From contig WTXG01000016.1 in NCBI GenBank assembly GCA_022496185.1, positions 397,071 to 461,070 on the forward strand: a DNA stretch of 64,000 nt, written 5' to 3'. This DNA comes from Multifurca ochricompacta (Eukaryota > Basidiomycota > Agaricomycetes > Russulales > Russulaceae). Below the pieces are notes generated by a model. It ran no database searches. It saw only the letters and a list, made by a program, of their open reading frames with translations, and was not told the origin of the DNA. Both the position numbers and the translations under genes were made by a program. Below, piece by piece: positions 23,530 to 33,636 of the stretch. Numbering within the stretch: position 1 is the first letter of the stretch; every line of letters starts with the position of its first letter.

Positions 23530-24160
23530 TTGCCAACACACATGGTCGTGAGGTAGCGCGTACCCATGTGGAGCGTCCCATGCGTCTGTGCCTCGCAGCA
23601 ACCACGGGACTCGAAAGCATGATCACCGTTGCTGGATCGGAACTATGTCTAGCTGAAGCTGCCAGGAGAATTATGAATGGATCGGCAGCGAACCGGCTTG
23701 CTGCTTGGCAGAGCATTGGGACCTAAACTGTGTGGATTGTGGCCAGTGTGGTGAGCTGGTTGTGACGCTCATCATCATGCAGGCCTGTGATGTCGTTGTT
23801 TCAGACTTGGGTGTTCGTCGCTGATTTCATGAAAGCCATACTTCCACCGTCTGCATATGATTCATTGAGAAACAGTCTTCTAACACTTTCCCGTTACGAT
23901 GAGGACAAGCCATTTGAAAGCATGACTATTGCATGTGGTTCAACTATGTGATCAGGGCCGAAAACCCTGGCATGATCAGTGTTTGATTCCCTTGAAAGTT
24001 CATCATGCGAGGTGCCATGATTTTGTTTGTCAACAACCAATGTGGGTTGACATTGTCCTGCTTGTTTGCATGAAGAACAAAAAAGCTTTCTCATCATATA
24101 ATGATGGTGATACTGATTCAGGTGAAGAATGACAAAAAGTATCAGTGTCATGTCAGCAAG
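23530..24160 (+). repeat. dispersed repeat R, copy 2
   Basis: The longer copy of the repeat also found at 19,060-19,490. The same landmarks occur in the same order, with an extra ~110 bp near 24,020-24,120. A plus-strand frame (23403-23726) has RLCLAATTGLESMITVAG, matched by RLCLAATT and MITV in copy 1. No transposase motif was seen. Confidence 0.55.
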
Positions 24161-24986
24161 ACATTTTACTAGCCATTTGATGTTGGGCTATTCCCTGAAG
24201 GCAACTTCCCACTCCCAATGATTTGAGCGGCTCTCGCTCTCGCCTCTTCAACTGCGGCAAAGGCGCCACTATCACCGGTCCACTATGATATCTGGTGTGC
24301 AGGGCTATCGAAAAGCACGTTTAACCGCTTTGGCGGGGATTCGACCTCGTACAAGAGTTCTGTTGTGGCACTCGGTTAGTCACATAATGCATGACACACC
24401 GATGGACCGAGGCGGTCAAGGTGGGATGATATAGAAGGAGACGATTTGTAGCCGCTGGCGGATTGAAAGGAGCCCATAAGTGTTTGTAAGTGCATTCACA
24501 TAATTGGGTAATAATAGCGTTGGGGGGGTGGGGATCAAGTTTAATGTAGCATATTGTGCTGTATGGTGCAAAAACTGGCAGGGCAGGCATGAAAAGGATA
24601 ATCGCGGGTATCATGATGTATTAGCGAGCGTCGTTGGTGCTGATAGCGAAGTAATCCTCAGGCACGGACATGGGCACCTCCTCGAAAACAGCGGGGGTGA
24701 GGTGCTGCGCGCTTCAGGACACACAGTGCCAACCGAAACGTAGAATATTTGTTTAATTCGCCCAGAATTATGAGTTTGTTTCATGTTTCTGTTGCTTGGG
24801 GTCAAAGAAACACCAGAATTCATCTCTTGGTCCGGAAATGATCGAGAATTGACCCTATGTGCCAATGCGCCACCCACCTCCACAACTGTGAAGGTATTCA
24901 TCTGCGCACTCATTATTACATTAAGCATATGCACTCCACAATACTTATGGACATCCTATCTATAATATTTGTACCCACATGTATAT

Positions 24987-25109
24987 AAGGACTGCAGAGA
25001 AGGGTCATCTCACTTAAAGTCTTATTCCCTTCTCTGCAGGTTAGTATTACTTCGTTGTAGCAAACATAATAAATATACTAAAAGTCTCATTCCCTTCTCT
25101 GCAGTCCTT
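24987..25109. repeat. 18-bp perfect inverted repeat with internal third copy
   Basis: Arms 24987-25004 and 25092-25109 are exact reverse complements; the core is CTGCAGAGAAGGG. A partial third copy lies at 25027-25040, and the segments 25017-25039 and 25081-25104 are near-identical direct repeats. TATATAAGG sits on the left arm. The layout (TATA-like box, palindrome, AATAAA-like site) could be the R-U5 of an LTR relic, but termini and target duplication were not found. Confidence 0.45.
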
Positions 25110-25454
25110 GTGCGCCCAAGCGCATAAGGCCCCTTGTATCCGTTCAACGCGACAGTTTCATCATCATCTGAATCATCCAGTCTCGTCTGTCCCACTCACT
25201 CTACTCTACTGAGCATCAGCCGAGGAGAGGAAGAGAAGAAGTCCCCACATCTGGCAAGGACAATATTGAAGATACGCCCGGCACAGGCTAGCCACGTAAC
25301 GTTGCCCATTCAGAGTGTTCATACCAAAAAGGCAGAACTCGACCCGAACGGTGTGTCCGTGTCCTAGGTCGAAATTCAGGAGAGTGTGCCTTTCACAAAC
25401 AATGTTATTAATTCGTCGATACGTAAATGATTAACAAATTTCAGTGCACGTTTC

Positions 25455-25865
25455 TGTGGAAACGCAGCTGAGGTTAGATAAGCGCTACCTAAACGGGTAG
25501 CAAGATAATTCAGTTGTGAATGGTCAAAACTGCTATATTAATTAGTCTTTACCTAAACGGGTAGCAAGATAACTACGCGAGTAATGTTAGCTATACGTGT
25601 GGTAAAGATAATCTAAGTAAATACTCACTTCAGTTGTGAATGGTCAAAACTGAAGTGTACAACACAGAAATAATGTCCTTAAATACTGTAAAGAGTGTGC
25701 TGTGCTATGGTCATAAAGGATTGTATCTTTAATCATAAGTAATCATAGTAAACGAGTGGAATGTCAGTAGGTATATTACAATGTCCACTTAACTCCGTCT
25801 TGCACCGGCAACTCTGGTCACCTCTGATCCAGTCCGGCCAACTCTGATCCGTTACCGGCTCAACA
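25455..25865 (-). repeat. copia A 3' LTR
   Basis: 411 bp. Differs from the partner LTR at three positions, each a CpG in the partner changed to TpG or CpA here. Contains the internal repeats AAACGGGTAGCAAGATAA (twice) and TCAGTTGTGAATGGTCAAAA (twice). Confidence 0.97.
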
Positions 25866-25876
25866 TCCCCCCGTGA

Positions 25877-27227
25877 TTAAGACAATCCTATTAGTCCTAA
25901 TCCAGAGACGAAGTCCATGAGTTTCGCTTGTGCGTGTGGCTTCGTAAATCCGTCAGCGAGCATATCTGCAGTGGGTGTTCTGATGAGTTCAATAAAGCCT
26001 TGCTCGACATATTCGCGGATGGCGTGAAATTTGATCGGGATGTGTTTTGAGCGTCTGCCAGTCACAGGATTGAGTGCTAAGTCCACCGCGCCCTTGTTAT
26101 CACCGTGTAGGGGAATCGGGTCGGAGACTTCATAGCCTAGTTCAGAAAAGATGCTCCGGTACCACGCGGCTTGATTTGCCGCCTCGGCGAGTGCCATGTA
26201 CTCGGCATGAGTGGTACTTTGGGCCACGGTCTTTTGCTTACGCGAAGTCCATGAGATCGCTGAGTCAGCAAGGAGGAAGACATAGCCCGAGGTTGAATGA
26301 AAGTCATCGGCATCGTCTCCAAGGCTGGAGTCTGAATAACCGACGAGACTGGTCCCGCACGCTCCATCGTAGCATAGCCGTAGGTCAGCTGTACTGTTTA
26401 GATAAGCCAGTACGTACTTGGCAAGTCGTAGATGTTGCGGGGAAGGGTTTGCTGCGTACTGCGCAAGGCGCGCTACAGCGAAAGAGATGTCTGGGCGGGT
26501 CCCAATTTGTACATACAGTAAGCTCCCAATGATTTGTTGAAAATGTGTTATTTCTGCTTGAGTAGCCTGACTGGTGTACTTTACCAAATGGACCTCAGCC
26601 CCAGCAGGAAGAGGCGTGCGGGTGGGGTTAGCGTCCGCCATGCCAAAGCGTCCTACAATCTCTGAGATGTACCGGGATTGGTCGATCTCCAAACGCCTGG
26701 CCGATCTGTCACGGGTGATCCGAACTCCGAGATAAGAGTCGATCTCGCCTAGATCAGTCATTTCATAGCGCCGAGATAAGATACCTTTGATCCGGTTAAC
26801 TTCATCGAGAGAGTCGCCTAAGATGGTGATGTCGTCGACATAGAGGATAATAATGATTAGTCCCTCCCCTTCTTGGCGACGACACACGTAAACTCCTGCA
26901 TCGGAATGCGTGCGCGTGAAGCCGAGCTCCAAAAGGACTCCATGGAATTGCAAGTTCCATGCGCGCGAGGCTTGTTTGAGACCGTAAATTGCCTTTTTGA
27001 GTAGGCATACCTTGTTCTCCTGACCTGATTCGACGAAACCCAGTGGTTGCTCCATGTAAATTACCTCATCCAGTAGCCCATTGAGGAATGCCGACTTGAC
27101 ATCCATCTGATGGATCTCCCAATCCTCTAGCGCGGCCAATGCTAGCAAGAGTCGCAAGGACTCGAACCGAGCTACTGGAGAGAATGTTTCATCGTAATCA
27201 ATTCCCTGAATCTGAGTAAAACCCTTC
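25877..27227 (-). pseudogene. copia A pol, 3' part (reverse transcriptase, RNase H)
   Basis: This is the downstream half of the copia A polyprotein, cut off by the gypsy A insertion at the KGFTQIQG region. Reverse-transcriptase motifs are IHQMDVKSAFLNG and YVDDITILG. RNase H has STTHAEYMALAEAANQA, then the C-terminal HGDNKGAVDLALNPVTG and RRSKHIPIKFHAIREYV. The frame is uninterrupted to a stop 11 bp from the 3' LTR. Without its upstream half it cannot be expressed normally, so it is broken by insertion rather than decayed. Confidence 0.93.
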
Positions 27228-27968
27228 TGTCACAGCCAGGTCTCTGCTGTGTCTAGGATCGTTCAAGTCAAGCCCCTTCAAGATATGGAGTGCCTGCCAG
27301 GTCAAGACTGTCAAGGACAAGTCAGTTCAAGGGGTCAGGGTGAACCACAGGGGCCAGGATCAAGGATCAAGGTCAAGGTTATCAAAGCAAGTCAATTCAA
27401 GGTGTCAAAGCGAACCACAGAGGGCCGCGGTTAGGGTTCAAGGCCCACACAAGATAAGGAGGGCACGCGTGCAAGAAGCGAGTCGAAGCAGTGGCAATAG
27501 GCCCTGCTGGAGGTTCTGGGGTGAAGGCTTCCTAAGTTGCAGCTTAGGAAGTTCAAGGGGATTCTTGGTGAAGAACAGTAGACCTGTATTAGATACAAGA
27601 GAACAGACTTAATGTCTGTCTCTCTAGTATGTCTCCTTAAATACAAGTATTCTAGTGTCTTTGTAATTACAGTAAAGTGGAATGTTCAGTATAGTAACTA
27701 GCCAAGTGAATCTCCATTGGAGATTGAGACAGGAAGAGGAAGTGGTGTTGCACCCACTCCAAAGGCGAATGAGTGTCAATCCAAGTCAGTCCAAAAAGTC
27801 CGGAAATCAGATAAAATAAAGATCATCAACTCCAGTCACATGACTCGGAGTGAGAAGTCGAAACGTTGAAACAGAAGTCGAACGCGCGCGGCTCGAAAAA
27901 CCGTCACAAAACATCACACGCGCGTCACACGCGCGTCGCAAGCTGTCACATCGACAATAAGCGTCACA
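27228..27968 (-). repeat. gypsy A 3' LTR (741 bp)
   Basis: Plus-strand ends TGTCACAGCC and GCGTCACA. The right end has an array of CGTCACA-type motifs with one 11-bp unit fewer than the partner. One substitution relative to the partner (CpG to CpA). Confidence 0.96.
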
Positions 27969-28411
27969 TCACCCCCGTTGTACGGTCGAGCTTGCCCCTA
28001 AGCTCAGTTGATTAGAGTCGCGCCAGTGATACGCAGAGGAAGGTGGAGATCTTCGCGTCGTCGATGGCGTCGAGAGCGTCCGATCTCGTCTGATTGGAGT
28101 GTCGCGTGAAGTTCTGGTTGGTGCGCGTGATGTTAGATAAGATGTAAATTGCGTTTGAACATCGCGGCCAGTCCGGTCCGCCTGCCGTCGTCAACGCGCG
28201 AGTTCTTCTTGGTAGACTAGATCTGAGTCGTCTGGTAGCATAATGATTATGTGAGATCTCCGTCTAGATTGCATGATCGCGAAAGTCGTCTAAAGATAAG
28301 CCCATTAGAGATGTGAACCTTGATCTGTCTTGACAAAGCGTTCGCTGGAAGCGGAAGTCGTTAAGGAAAATAGTGAAAATGGGCCTTTAATTGTCAGAAT
28401 TTACCCCCCCT
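27969..28411 (-). other. gypsy A 3' untranslated region
   Basis: 443 bp between the gag-pol stop and the 3' LTR. It ends in the purine tract. No accessory frame comparable to that of chromovirus B is present; only a 60-codon frame without features (28012-28194). Confidence 0.6.
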
Positions 28412-31400
28412 CTAAGACTGGTGCCGACCCTGGCGCCTAGATAGTGAATCGTAGTAGGCGCGGATGAGATCTGGGGCATGACAATCCTCCTCATCGACCC
28501 AAGAGTTATCACTGGCTGGATAACCTTTCCAGCTGACTAAGTACTGGAGTTTCTTTGCGCGTCCATAAGTGCGATGATTTAAGATCGCATCCACTTCATA
28601 TTCTTCTTCCTGGTTGATAAGATCGGGAGGGGGCCTCGCGTAATTAGGGCCATGAGCGTCAGTTTCCATATAAGGCGATAAAAGATCAATGTGGAATACA
28701 TTGTGGATCTTCATGTGGTCCGGCAGAGCTAGGCGATAGGCAACAGGGGAAATACAAGCCGAGATAATAAAGGGTCCATATCGTCGAGGGGCCAATTTGG
28801 AGGACGGGAAATGCGTCTTCAGATTCTTTCCTTCGAGCCAGACCTGCGCGCCGATCTTGAATTGTGGTCGGGCCGGTAGATCCGTGGTTGTCCGGAATGC
28901 GTGTTCTGCGCGGGATTGAGCGTCGCGTAGATTGCGCATTCGCTCGTCAACCTGTGGAACATTAGTGTCACTAGTCTCGGCCTTCCAGTCAAATTGAGTG
29001 CCGTGGATCAGTACGTGTGGGGAGATTTTCGTCTTATCATGCGGCCATGAATTGTGCACATATTCTGCTAGCGGTAGATAGTCTGGCCATTTATGTTGAT
29101 CATCACTTATCCAGAGTCTCAAGTACTGTTCGAGCCAAAGATTCATACGTTCGCTAGATCCATCTGTCCGAGGGTGAAACGCCGTTGATAAATTCTGTTG
29201 AACTTGAAGGACCTTTGCTAGTGCACGCGAGAAATGTGATGTAAACCGCGGATCTCGATCGGAGATGATGCGTCGCGGGACTCCGAAGAACGGGAGGAGA
29301 TGGCGATAGTAGAGCGTGGCAATGCCTTCACCGGTAATCTCCTTAGAGCAAGGTATGAACTTGGCTGCCTTAGAACATCCCTGGTCTACGATCGTGAGTA
29401 CCGCGTCATACTTTCCAGCCGGCGGGAGATCCGTGATGAGATCCATAGCAATATATTGAAATGGGCCGTCGGTTGCCGGTACATCTAATGGAAAGATCGG
29501 CGCCTTCTTCGTGAGTTTCGGCTTATTTTCCTGACATTTGGCGCATCCTCGGACATATTCTCGTACAAAATCCTTCAGATCTCCTCCCTCAAACTCGCGC
29601 TGTACTCCGCGTGTGGTTTTGTCGATTCCGGGGTGTCCTGCCAACACGTGATCATGGTATCGTTGTAGAATCTCGCGTCGTTCTGGAAGGGTACTGGGGA
29701 AGGGAAGTTTCACCGACTGCGTCATCTTAACGAATAACTCTGCTGGTAGGACTGTGACTTCGTCGTTGTCGTTCTCGCCTTGGTCCGCATCTGGTCGTCG
29801 TGAGAGCATATCGGCAACGGTATGAAGCTTTCCTGGGACGTGCTCTAATGTAAAGTCAAAGTCTGCGAGCTCCTGGAGCCATCTAGCCTGTCGTCTATTG
29901 AGTTTCTGGGGTTCCTTAAAGTACTGAAGATTGTTATGATCGGTGCGCACTTGGACCTTGTGCTTGGCGCCTAGGAGATATTGACGCCACGATCTAAACG
30001 CAACGATGATCGCGAATAGCTCTCGATCGTAGATGTCCCAATTACGTTGCGTTGCATCTAAGGTTTTTGACAGGTAAGCGATCGGATGTAGTCGTCCCTC
30101 GGGATCCTTTTGGCTGAGAGTTGCCCCGAGAGCATAGCCTGAAGCATCCGCGTCTACGATGAAGGGCTCTTCGAAGTCCGGTTGCATTAACACGGGTTGG
30201 GAGGTTACGCGCTGTTTGAGGATGTCAAACGCTTTCTGTTCTGTTTCCGTCCATCTCCAAGGGTTCTTGACGCTAGTAAGCGCGTTCAACGGAGCTGCAA
30301 TCTTACTGAATCCTTGGATGAACCGTCGATAGAATTGGCAGAATCCGAGGAACGAGCGCACTTCTTTTACGGTTGTGGGCGTTTTCCAGGCTGCGACGCC
30401 TTCTACCTTAACCGGATCCATGTGTACCTGATTCGCTTCTAAAATGAGCCCTAGGTACTCGATGCGCGTTTGCTCAAAGGCGCATTTCCCCGGCTTAAGA
30501 TAAAGATCCAATTTACTGAGTTTATCTAGGACGCGATGGACTTTGGACTGATGATCTCGGAGGTTATGATCGGTGTGGATTAAAATGTCATCCATGTAGA
30601 CAGTGAACCAGGCTTTCCCAGCTTCGTCTCGTTCGTTAAGTTCCTCTCTGAATTCCGCATTCATCATGGTCTGGAATGTTGCCGGAGAGTTTGTAAGTCC
30701 AAAGAACATAACGTTTGGTTCGTACAGGCCGCGATTGGTCTTGAAAGCTGCCTTCCATCTATCCTCAGGGACTATTTGGATGTTGTTGTACCCCCAGCGG
30801 ACATCCATCTTTGTGAATAAAGTGCTGCCGCGGACACGGTCGATAAGCTCGGGGATCAATGGTAATGGATAAGTGTTTCGGATCGTCCACTGATTTAATT
30901 TGCGATAGTCTTGGACCGGTCTGAGTTTCCCATCCTTCTTCTTGATGAAGAAGAAGGGCGATGCGTATGGCGATTTTGACTCTTTAATGTACCCCTTCTG
31001 TAGGTGCTCCTCTAAGAATTTATTTAACGCGTCCTGTTCTCCGGGCCCCAGAGGGTAGATCTTACAATCTAGTGTTGACGGTGCATCTGGCTTTAATTCA
31101 ATTCGATGATCCCACGGCCGGGCCTCAGGGAATCGCTGCGCTTCCTGGTCACTGAACACCTTCTGATGTCGATGGTACTCCTTCGGCACGATCTGATCCC
31201 AAGAGCGCTTGATATTATCTTTCGCTTTGATCGCTAGTTCCTGAGCGATATTCAATTTTCTAACATGTGCTCCCGGTACGCTGAGTTGGATCGATTGCAT
31301 AAGACGTCCTTGTCTCCAGTCTATAATCGGGTTACTAGCAGCGAACCAAGGGTAGCCCAAGATCATTTGGTCCGTCCCGATTGACGCAATATAGAACCGG

Positions 31401-32791
31401 TGTCGCTGAGATTTGTTGTTTGTAATTAGATCTAGATCAACATATTGATTAATGCGCGGGGTGGCGTTAGGGGTCCCATCAGCGTTTCGTAATTTCTTTG
31501 GGATCGTGAGTCGTTTTGTCGGGAGTCGATATTTGATGACCGTTCTATAGTTAATAAAATTTTCTGTTGCACCACTATCAATGAGTGCTTCTATGCTGGC
31601 CTTCTCTTTCACACCATGGAGAGGGATAACCACATTCATTGCCCGGATAGGTGAGATGAATACATGATGTGAAACTATCGCTCGAATGAAGGCCGCGCCA
31701 TTCAAGCGATATAAGAAATCCTCATCATTCTTAAATTTATTCTGCAGTTCGAGGCGTTGGTCGTCGGTCAGAGATTTCAAGGAAGCAGCGATTGCTGCGA
31801 TATTCATTGTCGGCTTCGAAATGTTTGATCCGGTGGGTACCGTCGCAGTCGTCGGAGTGACGTTCATGATAGTGGCGGTCCGGGTCGGATCGGTCGTAGT
31901 CTGCCGTGGAGCTTTAGTTGGGCAATCTCTGATGAGATGTCCTCGGCGTCCGCATTCGAAACAGCGACCCTCCTTTCTACAGCGTTCTTTATCTTCTGTG
32001 GTGACTGCTTTTCTGATTGTGTCTGCGTTCATGGCATTCGGGGCGCGTCGTCGAGGGAGAGTGAACTTTACTCCTTGATCATTATTTTGACTAGTGATTG
32101 TTGTTTTGTTCCCAAGAAGGCTCTGGATGAAGACCCAGTTCGCGTGGTATCTTCGGGCTGAATCTGCTGTTTCGTCGAACGTCCGGGGGCTGCCCTGGGT
32201 AATCATAGTCTGCACGAGTCTCCGTGGTAATCCTTTCTGAAAACTCTGCCGTGTTGCCGGGTCATCCAGGTGCAGTCCGGCCCGAGCTGCGAGATCTCGG
32301 AAATCGGCGATATAATCGTCGATGTTTCTATTTGTCATCCGGAGTTTCTCCAACTCCTCTAGTGCTTTTTGCTCGGTGGTTTCATCGGCGAACGCCGCCT
32401 GAAACGTTTGTCGGAATTTCTCCCACGGGTGCGGCTCCTGAATTCTGGCGTGGGCTACATTTGCTAGCCACCTCGTCTGCTCCGTCACCCATCTGCTAAT
32501 CTTGGGTCCTCTCATTAGGGTCAACACATACGATATTCTGGAGATTTCATTTTTTATGACTGTCGCTTGGCTATTTAGGAAGATGTGGAGCTCCACTCGA
32601 GTCCACCAGTGTTCTGCTTCAGCTCGGTTTCCATCAAAGAATGGGGGTGGTGCCCCTTCGATTCGGTCTCCTGTCGCGCCGTCCTTGGGTGTCGTGGTGG
32701 TGAGTAATTCAGTCAGTCCTTCTTCAGGGTCCTCTGGATCCACTGATTGTTGTTGTTGTCTAGGTTGGGAATCAGGTGGCGTGGTCGACAT
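28412..32791 (-). CDS. chromovirus A gag-pol polyprotein, intact, with chromodomain
   Basis: 1,459 residues in one frame. Domain order with approximate residues: gag with a retrotransposon-gag core (50-230); CCHC knuckle CFECGRRGHLIRDC (~274); aspartic protease ALIDSGATENFI (~404); reverse transcriptase with YMDDILIHT (~731); RNase H starting IVDADASGYALGATLSQ (~878) with RELFAIIVAFRSW; integrase with the HHCC region HPGIDKT to CAKCQENK (~1050-1085), the catalytic core MDLITDLP and SDRDPRFTSHF; and a C-terminal chromodomain, YLVSWKGYPASDNSWVDEED (~1420-1440). Protease before RT and integrase after RNase H is the Ty3/gypsy order. The chromodomain probably directs insertion to methylated-histone chromatin. 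All catalytic residues seen are present and there is no frame break. Gag and pol share one frame, so no frameshift signal is needed. Confidence 0.97.
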   Translation of the reverse strand: MSTTPPDSQPRQQQQSVDPEDPEEGLTELLTTTTPKDGATGDRIEGAPPPFFDGNRAEAEHWWTRVELHIFLNSQATVIKNEISRISYVLTLMRGPKISRWVTEQTRWLANVAHARIQEPHPWEKFRQTFQAAFADETTEQKALEELEKLRMTNRNIDDYIADFRDLAARAGLHLDDPATRQSFQKGLPRRLVQTMITQGSPRTFDETADSARRYHANWVFIQSLLGNKTTITSQNNDQGVKFTLPRRRAPNAMNADTIRKAVTTEDKERCRKEGRCFECGRRGHLIRDCPTKAPRQTTTDPTRTATIMNVTPTTATVPTGSNISKPTMNIAAIAASLKSLTDDQRLELQNKFKNDEDFLYRLNGAAFIRAIVSHHVFISPIRAMNVVIPLHGVKEKASIEALIDSGATENFINYRTVIKYRLPTKRLTIPKKLRNADGTPNATPRINQYVDLDLITNNKSQRHRFYIASIGTDQMILGYPWFAASNPIIDWRQGRLMQSIQLSVPGAHVRKLNIAQELAIKAKDNIKRSWDQIVPKEYHRHQKVFSDQEAQRFPEARPWDHRIELKPDAPSTLDCKIYPLGPGEQDALNKFLEEHLQKGYIKESKSPYASPFFFIKKKDGKLRPVQDYRKLNQWTIRNTYPLPLIPELIDRVRGSTLFTKMDVRWGYNNIQIVPEDRWKAAFKTNRGLYEPNVMFFGLTNSPATFQTMMNAEFREELNERDEAGKAWFTVYMDDILIHTDHNLRDHQSKVHRVLDKLSKLDLYLKPGKCAFEQTRIEYLGLILEANQVHMDPVKVEGVAAWKTPTTVKEVRSFLGFCQFYRRFIQGFSKIAAPLNALTSVKNPWRWTETEQKAFDILKQRVTSQPVLMQPDFEEPFIVDADASGYALGATLSQKDPEGRLHPIAYLSKTLDATQRNWDIYDRELFAIIVAFRSWRQYLLGAKHKVQVRTDHNNLQYFKEPQKLNRRQARWLQELADFDFTLEHVPGKLHTVADMLSRRPDADQGENDNDEVTVLPAELFVKMTQSVKLPFPSTLPERREILQRYHDHVLAGHPGIDKTTRGVQREFEGGDLKDFVREYVRGCAKCQENKPKLTKKAPIFPLDVPATDGPFQYIAMDLITDLPPAGKYDAVLTIVDQGCSKAAKFIPCSKEITGEGIATLYYRHLLPFFGVPRRIISDRDPRFTSHFSRALAKVLQVQQNLSTAFHPRTDGSSERMNLWLEQYLRLWISDDQHKWPDYLPLAEYVHNSWPHDKTKISPHVLIHGTQFDWKAETSDTNVPQVDERMRNLRDAQSRAEHAFRTTTDLPARPQFKIGAQVWLEGKNLKTHFPSSKLAPRRYGPFIISACISPVAYRLALPDHMKIHNVFHIDLLSPYMETDAHGPNYARPPPDLINQEEEYEVDAILNHRTYGRAKKLQYLVSWKGYPASDNSWVDEEDCHAPDLIRAYYDSLSRRQGRHQS

Positions 32792-33636
32792 CGGTCCTGG
32801 ATTCGGTACTGCCGGTGGTGCGTTGAATAACGGTTGGAGAATACGTTTTGTCAGTGGGGTTTCGGTGGATTTAAGTGCGTGTATTTCAGTTTCGTTTGGG
32901 GGCTACTCTAATAGCCTCTATCTGTCCTAGGTTGTTTAGGACGGACGTGGTATCAAGTCTTTAGGCAAAGATCGACTGCGAGCCGCGTATGTCGGTAGGG
33001 GGTCCAATATCCCCTAAAAGGTACGTTTTCCTTTCGCGACTCTTAACCAGCGTGTGTTTCTCTTTCAGCTCCGGGTCGATGTCGTCGGTCAATCGGACAG
33101 GAAGGAGGTCGCTACAGGTGCAAGATTCGTTTCGATGGGGTCAATGGAAATCCCTGGAGCAGTCGCGCTTTCCAGTCAAGGTTCGAGGACGAAGTCGGGG
33201 TTCGGGGAGTTAGTGTCGTGTGGGGAACTGTCAGTCGGGGGATCGCTTGCAAGAAGGGCAAAGCGGTTCCGGTTCTCAGGTAAGACGCGTTCGATTTCTG
33301 GGGTACTGATCTATCTTCTAGGTTTCGATCCGGAGATTGGTTTTCGAGGGACGCGTCGTCTGTCAAAGGGGTCTGCGGAGTGGGGCGTTGTCGTTCGGGG
33401 ATTCGGGAGAGGGGGAGGAGTCGTCCGAAGGCGTCCGAGGTTCCCTTGCAGAATAAGACGTCTTCGTTCAGGGTTCGGACAAGAGGACGCGGGTCTGGGT
33501 GAGTCTCTTTCTTCTTGAGTTCTGGGGCCGGCGATTAGGATCGCTGGCGTCTAGGTGTCGGGGCGAGGGACGCGTCGTCGTCGCCTCGCGCGTTCAGTAA
33601 GTTCTTTTCTTTCTAAGTTCTGTAAGTCTGTTCTAA
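32792..33636 (-). other. gypsy A 5' leader
   Basis: 845 bp between the 5' LTR and the gag start codon. It opens with the primer-binding region and otherwise has no convincing frame. The G-rich plus strand here means a C-rich, probably structured, leader RNA. Confidence 0.6.
33623..33634 (-). promoter_or_regulatory. gypsy A self-priming primer-binding site
   Basis: Two bases after the 5' LTR, the minus strand reads AGAACAGACTTA. This is exactly complementary to TAAGTCTGTTCT inside the LTR (34020-34009), placed about 25-30 nt downstream of a TATA-like TATTTAAGG (34052-34044), where the transcript should start. That is the arrangement used by Tf1-type self-priming elements, in which the RNA 5' end folds back and primes minus-strand synthesis. 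No tRNA 3' end match was recognised. Confidence 0.7.

Larger units (their letters stand above)
21108..25454. other. long gap, relics and repeats only
   Basis: No intact gene. It includes a coding-like relic (22,300-22,925), copy 2 of dispersed repeat R (23,530-24,160), a perfect 18-bp inverted repeat (24,987-25,109), and a short Ser-rich frame at 25134-25367 that I do not recognise. The DNA from 21,400 to 22,050 shows nothing I can name. Its right border is the insertion point of copia A. Confidence 0.55.

Noticed and set aside
24315..24350. tRNA T-loop-like GGGGATTCGACC
   Set aside because: No D-arm, anticodon arm or acceptor pairing could be built on either strand.
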